Positions 11,678-21,132 of a DNA stretch of 64,000 nt are shown one piece after another. Position 1 is the stretch's first letter, and every line of letters starts with the position of its first letter. Source of the stretch: Byssochlamys sp. IMV 00236 (lineage: Eukaryota; Ascomycota; Eurotiomycetes; Eurotiales; Thermoascaceae); the NCBI GenBank assembly GCA_001931875.2, contig MSJH02000788.1, forward strand, positions 124,001-188,000, read 5' to 3'. The notes under the pieces are model-generated. The model did not search any database and was not told the origin of the DNA. It worked only from the letters and a program-made list of their open reading frames with translations. The translations under genes and the position numbers were made by a program.

Positions 11678-11985
11678 GATGGTGGATAACTAGATTCGTT
11701 CCCACAACTCGAATCGCTTGAGCGCAGAGTTATCGCATATCGATAAAAGTTTTCCGGCGGCGGACAGCGACCACAACCGCAGCGCCCCAGCTTCCTATCC
11801 GAGAGCCTGGGGCAAATGATACTTGAGACGACCCGTCGTGTTTCAATCCGGGGAAGCCATCTTCGAAAGAAATCCAGGTCTCTGGCTGGTCGATGGCTGC
11901 CGATATTTCGAAGCTCTCATGACCTTCAAAGCTTCTTTCTCTTCTTCACCTTCTTGCAGCAGCCTCCTGCATATTCTCACTAGCC
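11678..11985. promoter_or_regulatory. Divergent promoter region, alb1 / ubiquitin protease
   Basis: A 308-nt spacer between two divergently transcribed genes. It contains a short inverted-looking string TATCGCATATCGATA (about 11731-11745), but no element I can name. The right half is C/T-rich and likely the leader of the protease gene. Confidence 0.4.
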
Positions 11986-14106
11986 ATGAACGCTCGTCTG
12001 GAGCGGTACAATACTCATGTCTTGAAACAGTTGAGCAGTGACGGCAGCAACCGTTATGACGTCTTACTCGATAGGATACAGAACAGTCCTGCCATAGCAT
12101 ACACTGTTGCAACTCTGGTATTTCTGTACTTTATCCTGAACTATCTTAACGTCATACCTTTCTCGATCACCCACGGGCTCTGGAGCACTCTCGTCTATCT
12201 TATCCCGTCAAGGGTTATCTTCGCCTTGGACAAATCCGCCGGATCGGGCAGTACAACCACAGGGTCGGATGCGATGAGTCTGTCGAGTTTTCAAGCGAAG
12301 AGCGAAGCGATGCAGCGGGTCCTGGGTCTGGATAGCAACACGTTATACTCGTTCTTCCCCCGCGCTCGATCCTTGTCTATTGGGAATGTCCTGCTTGGTG
12401 GGAAAGACCACATACCACCCGGGCTGGGAAACTGGGATAATTCATGTTATCAAAACAGCATGATACAGGGAATGGCGTCGCTAAAGTCGCTTAAGGATTT
12501 TCTCGACCGGAACATGGAGGAGTTTGCGGAGCGAACGTTTCTCTCGACACATAAAGCCTTGAAAGATATCATAGGCCGCCTGAACGACCCTTCGAACTAT
12601 GGGCAGAAGCTATGGATACCGCCTGATTTGAAATCAATGAGTAGTTGGCAGCAGCAGGATGCGCAGGAATATTTCTCGAAGATCGTGGACCAGATAGACA
12701 GGGAAATTCTGCAAGCCTCAAAGGGGAGGACAAGGAACTTTGGGTTAAAGGTTGCTGGGCCACAAGAGCATGTTGTTGGAATTTCTACACCGTCGCAAGA
12801 CACTCAAGGTCAGGGCCAGGCCAATCAAGCAACCGAACAGAATCCTTCCATGCGGAATCCTATGGAGGGTCTGCTTGCGCAACGAGTGGGCTGCATGAAG
12901 TGTGGCTGGACTGAGGGCCTCTCCCTGATCCCCTTTAACTGTCTTACCGTTCCACTTGGAAGAAACTGGGAGTATGATATTCGGGATTGTCTGGATGAAT
13001 ACATGGCCCTTGAACCAATTGAAGGTGTCGAATGTGCCAAATGCACTTTACTGCGGACGCGGGAGCAACTTCGCCATTTGCTCGGCCAGATAGCCGAGGA
13101 GACGGAACTTGCGAATGGCTCCAGCTCACCTAAACTCTCAGATGCACTTAGGAGCTCTGCTGAGGCTAGATTGAAGGCGGTCGAAGAGGCTCTCGAATAT
13201 GAAGATTTCTCTGAGAAGACTCTCCAAAAGAAATGCCATATCCCTTCCAAAAGCCGAGTCTCCACAACGAAGTCAAGGCAGGCGGTTATTGCAAGGTCAC
13301 CGAAGTGTCTTGTGATTCATGTTAACCGGAGCTTATTCGACGAGAACACGGGAGCTCTGAGGAAGAACTATGCGGAGGTTCGATTTCCCAAAACCCTCGA
13401 CCTGGATGAGTGGTGTTTAGGCACGAGGACTGCGATTAAAGGAGAGGATGCTCCAGAACAATGGGTCACCAATCCCCGGGAGTCCATGCTTCCTCGGCCT
13501 GGATCTAGTGTGGAGGTGCTAGATAGACAGTATGAATTACGTGCTGTCGTCACTCATTACGGCCGACACGAAAACGGCCATTACATCTGTTACAGGAAGT
13601 ATCCAACTGACGCGTTCCCTGCCACTGTCCCCGAAAGTGTTCTCCAAGCAGATGGGGAGAAGGAACGGCCCGAACGTTGGTTCCGACTGAGCGATGATGA
13701 CGTGCAAATGGTCAGTGAACGCAACGTGTTCTCACAGGGTGGAGTTTTTATGCTTTTCTACGAAGCCGTCGAATCTCCGACGCGGAATGCGGACGCTTCT
13801 CCTTCTTCGACGGTTGAACTGGACGAAAAGGAGCATGGATTGGCTACTCCGCGGAATGATGCCTCTGCCAGCGCACTCTCCATTCCGGCGATGTCTGACC
13901 AGGACGAATCTTCATCGAATGCATCAGGGTCTGTTGACATGGGCATGTCGGTTGAGTCTCGAACGTCGACTAATTCTTCATCCCCATCACCTTCCGAGAC
14001 ATACGAACCTCATGTTCCCCCCTCTTCCTCTCTGTCTACAGACAAGATGGCGAATGGCGAGGTAACGGTTATTGCCCCTTCGGCACCGTCAGCTTCAGCC
14101 TCTTGA
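11986..14106 (+). CDS. Membrane-anchored ubiquitin-specific protease (USP family, Ubp16/USP30-like)
   Basis: One uninterrupted exon of 706 residues. A hydrophobic segment at about residues 38-60 (AIAYTVATLVFLYFILNYLN) is a likely membrane anchor. The USP core starts at about residue 146 with GLGNWDNSCYQNSMIQGMAS, which holds the catalytic Cys (about residue 154), and includes the QQQDAQEYFSKI element. The catalytic His box THYGRHENGHYICYRK is at about residue 525-540, followed by WFRLSDDDVQMVSERNVF. A CMKC...CAKC pair in the finger region may bind zinc. The C-terminal 120 residues are Ser/Pro-rich and disordered. The anchor plus USP layout resembles yeast Ubp16 and metazoan USP30 of the mitochondrial outer membrane. 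Membrane location here is inferred from layout only. All catalytic elements are present, so it is probably active. Confidence 0.85.
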   Translation: MNARLERYNTHVLKQLSSDGSNRYDVLLDRIQNSPAIAYTVATLVFLYFILNYLNVIPFSITHGLWSTLVYLIPSRVIFALDKSAGSGSTTTGSDAMSLSSFQAKSEAMQRVLGLDSNTLYSFFPRARSLSIGNVLLGGKDHIPPGLGNWDNSCYQNSMIQGMASLKSLKDFLDRNMEEFAERTFLSTHKALKDIIGRLNDPSNYGQKLWIPPDLKSMSSWQQQDAQEYFSKIVDQIDREILQASKGRTRNFGLKVAGPQEHVVGISTPSQDTQGQGQANQATEQNPSMRNPMEGLLAQRVGCMKCGWTEGLSLIPFNCLTVPLGRNWEYDIRDCLDEYMALEPIEGVECAKCTLLRTREQLRHLLGQIAEETELANGSSSPKLSDALRSSAEARLKAVEEALEYEDFSEKTLQKKCHIPSKSRVSTTKSRQAVIARSPKCLVIHVNRSLFDENTGALRKNYAEVRFPKTLDLDEWCLGTRTAIKGEDAPEQWVTNPRESMLPRPGSSVEVLDRQYELRAVVTHYGRHENGHYICYRKYPTDAFPATVPESVLQADGEKERPERWFRLSDDDVQMVSERNVFSQGGVFMLFYEAVESPTRNADASPSSTVELDEKEHGLATPRNDASASALSIPAMSDQDESSSNASGSVDMGMSVESRTSTNSSSPSPSETYEPHVPPSSSLSTDKMANGEVTVIAPSAPSASAS

Positions 14107-15381
14107 TATCTTCCGTGCGGCTATGCTGCTATGACTTTTGCCTCATATATCACATCCCAAGCATGATACCCGGGAGGATCAGCTCCCCCTGTATTCTTTT
14201 CTTATCATACTCTTTGCATTGGGTGATCACCACGCCAGGTCCGTCTCTGGAATTGGAGTATTTGGATACTATTTCTTCCTTTTTGGATGACTGCATTATT
14301 ATCATCATCACACATGCGGAACGGCAATTACGTGGCCGCTTTACTTTCATTGGGAAAGGCAGTGGCTCGGTTGATTTTTCGGAGTAATTGGGACCATGTA
14401 TAATTTATCCATAGCACAGATTAACTATCTATGTATACCTACGCCATAAACAAGGGCAAGCTAGGATCCCGAAATTGGCCAGGGATAGGGGTCACCAACA
14501 AAGTCCTACGTTGTAGTTATCAGTTATTACATCTTCCTGCTGAGTAATGGTGGGTACAAAGACAAGGTATCTAAAAAAATAAACCTGATAGCAGATTGTT
14601 GGCGTTGATTGCTATGCTAGGTTGTCGGGACGTTGCTAGTAGCTTAATCATAACTATACCGTGGTTGCAGAAGGTATAGTCCAAAATGCAGGAACCTTTC
14701 CCTGAAGTAAATCATTTCAATGCTCTGCATCAACTCTCCATGGCCGAATTTTTTAGAATACCAATTAAACGAAGAGATCTTCTGAAGAACATCCTATTGT
14801 GGAGAATATAAGCTGCGCTTCTCAACTTCGTTCCTTCAATCCCATTCCTCGACCACCTCGAGAGCTAGTACCTCCGGGAATCAGCTGAAAATAGCATGCG
14901 TCGCTAGGTCGGTGCTCCTTGATCATTGCTGTATCCGCAACACAATCGCTCATGAAGAAGGCTTGAAAACTCATGAGCGGCCCTTCTCGACTTGGTTTTG
15001 GTATAAGTTTGATGAAATGACGTACTGGCGCACACCTAAGAGAAGTAGAAACTTCTGCTATAACCGTGGTTGATTAATAGATATTTTCTCTTTCTAAGCA
15101 TAATACCGTATACTATGCAGTAGCGGTAATTATATCTAGTCTCTATTCTTAGTTGCGTGCAAACCGATCTCCCTTGTATATAAGTCAATTTTCCAAATAG
15201 TCGAAGACACCCGCGTATAGAAGAAAGTAAGATGGAATATGCATAGATCACAGGATTCTAAACTGTCTTTTTCCGAACAACAAAACGAAAATCAACCGTC
15301 GCTAGTGTGTGAAGTCTATATCAAAATATGAAAGTGGATATCCGAATGGAACAAAAATGAAAGTTGCTAGACTGTCAAAGG
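14107..15381. other. Intergenic: tail-to-tail gap of the USP and CRAL-TRIO genes
   Basis: About 1.27 kb between two 3' ends, A/T-rich and without a credible gene on either strand. The right end (15040-15380) includes TATA- and ATTA-rich stretches consistent with 3' UTR/polyadenylation. I see no repeat or RNA gene. Confidence 0.5.
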
Positions 15382-16579
15382 TCATTGCGATGTCGAGGTG
15401 CCTTGCGTCTCAGCCAGACTCTTGCCTGCACCACCCTTGAGATAGTCTTCGTGCTCGCCGACCAGCTTACCACCCTTAACCCAGCGTTCGCGATATGCTG
15501 TTTGACGCAGCTCCACGAGCTTGTTCAGCGCGGGCCAGTAGATGGAGTGATCATATTCGAATTCGACCTCGCCACCAACGGACTTTAGAAGCTGGGTTGG
15601 TGGAACATGACGACGTAGGTCTTCGTTGAACTTGAGTTTTTCTCTCGTGACGGGATCGAGGAAAGGGGAGATGACTTTGAAGAAGCCCCAGATCATGAAC
15701 GGGACTAGAGACCATGCAGGTTAGCAGAGAAAGGAAGGCTAGGGTAACTGGGAGATGCAACTCACCATTCGTAACCAATGCCCGACCAAGTCTCTCCGGG
15801 TAATGGTTCTGGAGAATAGAAATCGTCTGCTTGCTCTGCCCGATCGTCGCATTCTGCCCAGACTTTGTCTCCTTGAAGTCAACCATCAACGCCAGGCTCT
15901 CCTGGCCTGGGGGCATGAGGTCGATCACGCGCTCGAGCATGAAGACCAGATGCTGAATTTGGCGATCGCTCTTTTCGGTGTTCTGTCTGGATGGCACGAG
16001 GTAGAGACATGGTCGCCCATTGATGTCATATCCAAGAATGACTTGTTTTCCAGTTTCGTTCTCAGGTGAAATATAATCCGCCGTCAGCTTCTCGATTCCG
16101 TATTCGCGTCGCCAGGCGAGAGTTGAGCGAAGACGGGCAGTTGCATCATTGACGTTCCACTTGCACGCTCGCAGGTAGCGCAGCAGACATTCTCTGGTGA
16201 GGAACATGCGTTCATCCTCAGTAATCTGCTCAGTGGGCGCATTTTTGGCCGTCGTTGTCGGGACCGTTGTCCAGCTCGAGACCGTCTTCAGGACTGTTTC
16301 ATACTTCGACTGTTGATCCGACGTCAGCTGTGGTGGCGGGGTTGGTCGCGCATCGTCTAGAGGACGGCCAAATGGTTTCTTAATGACCCCGTCGGCCGAG
16401 GACAATGGGAATTCTTTGGCGATCTGGTCCTCTACGGACGCTTGCCGGGTTGTCGACTGCTGTCCCTGATCGCCTGCAGCAGGGGTTGGTTGCTCCGCCG
16501 GTAGGGCTGTAGACTCTGGGTTGGAGCTAATGGCAGCTGGAGGATTGGCATCGCCGGAAGGTTCTTGAGGAGCGGACAT
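15382..16579 (-). CDS. Sec14-like CRAL-TRIO phospholipid-transfer protein
   Basis: Two exons (16579-15766 and 15704-15382) with a 61-nt intron give 378 residues. The start is MSAPQEPSGDANPPA; the first 110 residues are Pro/Thr/Gln-rich. The CRAL-TRIO N-domain follows (FLTRECLLRYLRACKWNVND...AWRREYGIE), then the lipid-binding domain (GKQVILGYDINGRPCLYLVP, ESLALMVDFKETKSGQNATI, QNHYPERLGRALVTN, then VPFMIWGFFKVISPFLDP). The motif QNHYPERLGRA is typical of Sec14 relatives; the general look is closest to the Pdr16/Sfh branch, though I cannot fix the subfamily. Such proteins exchange phosphatidylinositol and other lipids between membranes. The frame stays open upstream of the ATG through a (TTA)n repeat, but no in-frame ATG exists there. 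Confidence 0.85.
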
Positions 16580-16584
16580 GATGG

Positions 16585-16616
<32 letters not shown>
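16585..16616. repeat. AAT/ATT trinucleotide microsatellite in the CRAL-TRIO 5' leader
   Basis: About 10.5 units of ATA/AAT in a row, ending 5 nt before the ATG of the minus-strand CRAL-TRIO gene. Read on the minus strand in the coding frame it would give consecutive leucines (TTA). Confidence 0.9.
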
Positions 16617-16617
<1 letters not shown>

Positions 16618-16964
16618 GTTGAGAATGGATTCTAGAGAAAGCGCTCCGTATAAAAAGGACACGAGCGCCGTCCGATGTTGTTTTGCTGTCGTAATCACCA
16701 AAGATCGTCGGTCCCTGAATTCTCTCCCGCTGGTTCGTCACGTTCCGGAGGCCGAGATGACGCTGAGTCCGAGACGCTTTGCTTTTCTTAGAGTAGATAC
16801 ATATTTGGCGTCAGTTAATCAACTTAATCGTCAACTCTAGTGAGTGTTAGTTAATCTAACTAGCCCGTCTTAGTGTCGACTCTGCACTGCCGGCGCGCGT
16901 TCTATCAGTCCCGACGCGTGGAGGCGCGTCTGGAGTCAATTAATTCCAACTCCGGTCATTATTT

Positions 16965-16976
16965 GGTAGTACTACC
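16965..16976. promoter_or_regulatory. Perfect 12-nt palindrome in the pol12 upstream region
   Basis: GGTAGTACTACC is its own reverse complement and runs directly into CTAACTAAC. It lies about 130 nt before the pol12 ATG, a plausible place for a dimeric factor. Chance occurrence cannot be excluded. Confidence 0.3.
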
Positions 16977-17107
16977 TAACTAACGATTATCGACTCGACG
17001 ACACCACTTTGGAAGACTGCGTATTGCGCGCCAGGCGGCCTCATACTTACTTTGAAACCTCAGGTCCATACACTGCAGGAAATTGAGAGGCCTGTCCAGC
17101 CAGAAAT

Positions 17108-19251
17108 ATGGGAGATGTTGTCGACGAGCTCAACGAGCTCTTCGCGTCCTCGTGCCCCAATGGACTGCCCAAGGATGTGCTCGCAGAACTACAGTCGATC
17201 TTGCGCGTGCATGCGATCTCCCCACAGGAACTGTTCTATAAATGGGAATCTTACAGTTTGAAGATGGGACCAGATGAGACGAAATTGAACCTCGATACGG
17301 TGCGCATGTTCAAACGGGATGTGCAGGACACATTGGAGAGAGAGACCAAAGGGAAGAATGCGCGGAACACAGAGAAGAGGGGCATAGTCACTGCTACGCC
17401 CCGTGGAACAGCCAATGCTGATATCTTTGGGATGTGGGTGGTGCACATTATGAATATAACGATATGAATCTAGCTGACAGCACCAAAGGCTAGATGAATT
17501 GACCCCAAACACACCTCATGGTCGCGGATCGGCGAAGCGCAAGTCGGATTTTGGTACTCCCTCATTATCGAAATCTGTCAAATCGGAAGTCAATGGATCG
17601 CCTCGCGATATTAAAACCCCTCAGAAAGCGACGAACGGCATTACAAATGGACCACAGTATGTAGGAACGTTACTTACGCAGGAAGACATGGGATGCTGAC
17701 AGGACCAGAACGGTACCTTTCTCTGAGCGCCAGAATCCCGGAGAAGTCATCGAGACACTCAACGCCCATTTATCCATGCCAGACGCACCCATCGCTCCCT
17801 TTTCCGAACCGCGCATCAGGCCGACAGCGAATACGGATATGAAAAAGTTTGGATACAAGCCCATGGCGATGCGTCTATCGGAAGCCTCAGAGATCCTTGA
17901 TGACCGGATAGATGAGTTCATTTCTATCTTCCAAAAGCAATACGGCGATGAGGATGTAACTTTTGGAGATGCCGCAACTCAGAGTACAAGCGAAATCATT
18001 GCCGTGGGTCGAATCGCGTCGGACAGTCTGGAAGGAAAGCTGAACCCGGCCTCTCTCGTTCTCGAAACCTCCCGGCGAACAGGAGCAGGTTTGAGGGTGC
18101 CATTGAAGGTCGATTCGTTGCCAGTGCACTTCTTCCCAGGTGAAATCGTTGCTCTCAAGGGCATCAACGCATCTGGGCAGTACTTTTCTGTCAAAGAAGT
18201 CCTGCCAATTCCTTTACTTCCGCCAGCGGCCTCTACACCTGCGGCGCTAGATGCAATAAATGAACGACTAGGAGGCAGCGAATCTGCCCAACCGCTGAAT
18301 GTCCTGATCTCGTCGGGACCGTACACAGCGGATGACAATCTCGAGTTCGAGCCCCTGAAGGAACTATGCCAGAAGGCTGCCGATCAGTGCGCAGACAGCT
18401 TGATCTTGATGGGGCCTTTCTTAGATATAGAACACCCGCTGGTCGCGTCGGGAGACTTCGACCTTCCCGAAGTGAAAGGATATGATCCAGACACTGCAAC
18501 CCTTGCAACCGTCTTCCGGCATTGCGTTACGGCTCCCCTGCAGCGACTTGTTGCAGCCATTCCCAGCGTTACTATCATCATGGTCCCCTCCGTACGGGAT
18601 GCAGTGAGCAAGCATGTGTCCTGGCCACAGGAACAACTCCCCAAAAAGGAGCTGGGTCTGCCCAAGCAGGTCCGTATGGTGTCGAACCCAGTCACTCTAT
18701 CTCTCAATGAGACCGTCGTTGGGCTCTGTTCTCATGACGTTTTGTACGAATTGAGAAGGGAGGAGGTACTCAGCGGTAGACCCAAGGAGGGTAATCTGCT
18801 GACCAGGTTGCCCAAATACCTGATCGAGCAGCGACACTTTGCTCCCATTTTCCCTCCAACTTCGCGAGAACATCTGCCAAAATCGGGCGTGGAGGGTGGG
18901 CTGGCCACGGGGGCCATGTTGGATCTGAGCTACTTCAAACTCGGTGAATGGTGGAATGTTCGACCAGACGTGTTGATCACGCCTAGTCTACTCCCCCCGT
19001 TTGTCAAGGTAGGTCGTCTCACTAACAGACACGCTGCCGGTAACTAGTCACTAATATATGTATCTTTCATCCTACAGGTCGTCGATAGCGTCCTCGTCAT
19101 CAATCCCGGCACCATATCAAAACGGAGAGCCGCCGGGACGTACGCCCAACTCGCCATTCATCCACGCACCATGACGGACGAAGAGCGCGAAGAGAAGCAG
19201 CTAGGCCACAAGATCTTCGAACGGGCCCGAGTTGATGTAATCAGAATTTGA
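17108..19251 (+). CDS. pol12: DNA polymerase alpha-primase B subunit (Pol12/POLA2)
   Basis: Four exons, 17108-17433, 17489-17656, 17703-19008 and 19078-19251, sum to 657 residues in phase. The N-terminal helical domain (MGDVVDELNELFASSCPNGL...) matches the POLA2 N-domain. A Ser/Thr/Lys-rich linker follows (about residues 110-190) with several SP/TP sites that are candidate CDK targets. The C-terminal half is the OB/phosphoesterase-like B-subunit fold: DSLPVHFFPGEIVALKGINA, then NVLISSGPYTADDNLEFEPL, DSLILMGPFLDIEHPLVASG, VTIIMVPSVRDAVSKHVSWP and HFAPIFPPTSREHLPKSG, ending VINPGTISKRRAAGTYAQLA. The metal-binding residues of true phosphoesterases are degenerate, as usual in eukaryotic B subunits. 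The complex primes DNA replication. The spacer to the CRAL-TRIO gene is shared. Confidence 0.95.
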
Positions 19252-19471
19252 TTTCTTTTGATAGTTACCTCCCATTATACGCATTATGGGGTAGGAGATG
19301 ATTGGCGTTAGTTTGGATGTATTCGCAGGGCAGCTGCTCCGTGCATAGTTGATGTTTCCTTCTTGAAGTAACTAATGACACACAAAACCCCATCATGACC
19401 ATACTGAACACCCAAACTCCATCGCTCAAACCCCAGAGTAAATAATAACGCCATGATACATAATCCACCAT

Positions 19472-20030
19472 CTACCTCAAACAAACCACCCTCCTCCCAC
19501 CCATCAACGCCCCAGCCTGCTTCATCCTCCCCGGCTGATTCCAGCGCCTCGTCGTCTCCACACCGTTATTCGCACCAGCTCTCCCGCGTCCACTCACCAA
19601 CTCCTCTAGCCCTAAATCCCTCCACACTGCCTCCCTCCTATTCTCCATAGCGCGCGTAATCCCAAACGCCGCATGCTGATCAGGGACGACATCATCCTCA
19701 TCTTCCGGATTCAGAGGCTGATACTGCGGAAGCACATAGATGTCTTCGATAGGCAAGAAAGACGGCACGGCCGTGGGACCCGAGGCCGTCGAGCCGTACG
19801 TTACGCCTGACGCGGCGTGCGGATGGTTATGTGAAGATTGCAGAGCGATGTTCGTGTAGAGAGAAGTGTGAGGGCGCGTGAAGTCTTCGAAGAAATCAGC
19901 CAGACGGGGCTGGTGCATGTGGATGTAGGTTGGGGAGGAATCTTTGGACTGTTTTTTTCACGAGGGGTTAGTTTTGCTTCTGTAGGTAGGGTGTTTTGGG
20001 TTGAAATTTGAGAGAGGAGAACTGTACCAT
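19472..20030 (-). CDS. Small unrecognised protein with a start-codon-only first exon
   Basis: I do not recognise the family. The second exon (19948-19472) is open from SKDSSPTYIHMHQPRLADFF to the stop and lacks a good upstream ATG. Upstream on the same strand ATG (20030-20028) is followed at once by a GTACAG donor, and a pyrimidine/A-rich stretch ends in AACAG at 19949. Splicing gives 159 residues beginning M-SKDSSPTYIH. Features are an acidic/aromatic start (RLADFFEDF), a middle IEDIYVLPQYQPLNPEDEDD, a helix with TRAMENRREAVWRDLGLEEL, and a Gly/Arg-rich basic tail. No signal peptide or membrane span. If the intron is not real, translation could start at the internal Met (19918), giving 148 residues. 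Confidence 0.5.
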
Positions 20031-21132
20031 TATGAGAGGATATGCGAATTAGGCGCGCTGGACAGTTCGATACAATATGATTCTGAGTAGATAAGAGAAT
20101 TTGGAAAGCAGGACTACCTCGTCACTCGCTGCTTGCTGAACAATAATGAATGAGACGAGAGATGTGGAAGGTCGATCCCAGTGTTGTTGGAGTCCGATGA
20201 AGGTTTATGGAAACAAAGGAGACTTTGTGCTATACCCACTTAGCTACAATCTCCAGAAGACACTCTACTGGAATAGATTCTGCAAAGTGTAGGTTCAAGC
20301 CAAGTGAAGGATTCCTCTTGCGCTGTATGATAGTAGCAAGCACATCGTATCGTAAACAGTTGCTGGTTCTGCCGTTCTTCCCCGCCTTCCAGACTTCGGC
20401 ATGATTGCGATTCTGCCCATATGGGTCTCTACCGCCTTCCTGTGTCAGAATTAAGGTCTGCGTATTGTTTTCTTGATTGAAGCTTTTTACAAAGACGGGC
20501 AATAACTATACACTCATGGATACTCATCTAGGCTGACTTTTCCATGGACTTATTATCTGCTATCTTGGAAGGAATAATGACAACAAACTCTAAACGTATT
20601 CCAATCGCCTCGAAATATTTCGATTGAATCGACTATCTACCGGTGATGATTAACTATGCGGAGGCCGCAACAGTAGCAAGTGAAGACCCATCCGGTTTTC
20701 TCTCCTTTCCGGGATTGTACTTCTTGAGTCCTTCAAATGGCGGCTGGCTACTTCTTCGTACCCTCCACATCAGGGCCGGTTCATTATTACCTAGGTCCTC
20801 CAAGATATATCCCCTAATCCCAGCCAGCGAAACAGCCTGGCTGCTAACTTTTCCGGTCCGCTGATAAGGAAATGCACAACCCGAAAATCCCAACGCCCTC
20901 TATGATCTGGCAAGGTGTAGTTCTGGCGGAATGGGGGTTCTGTCCTCGAAAGAGTACTCTACCCCCGATGGCGAATTAGTAGTGGTGAGACCGCAGCTTT
21001 CAGTGTGCTGTTCGCTGCGGGTTCCGAACTGCGCTGCCCCAGTAATTTGCGCGGTTATTGGGCTTTCCGGAGTATCATTTTTGCTAGCCCCTTCAGGGGC
21101 GAAGAGTGCTTTAAAGCGTACAAGCACCCAGT
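20031..21132. other. Intergenic: upstream of the small gene, 3' of gcd2
   Basis: About 1.1 kb. Open frames on both strands lack coding bias or domains; the long plus-strand frame reaching into 21005-21679 is a shadow of gcd2. No repeat or RNA gene seen. Confidence 0.5.

Larger units (their letters stand above)
16580..17107. promoter_or_regulatory. Divergent promoter region, CRAL-TRIO gene / pol12
   Basis: A 528-nt spacer carrying both promoters. It holds the trinucleotide repeat at 16585-16616, several TTAGTTAA/CTAACTAAC strings (16847-16854, 16976-16984), a 12-nt perfect palindrome at 16965-16976, and GCGCGCC-type G/C-rich blocks near 16893 and 17028. ACGCGT (about 16914-16919) matches the MluI cell-cycle box known upstream of yeast replication genes; one chance copy in a spacer this size is quite possible. 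Confidence 0.45.
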
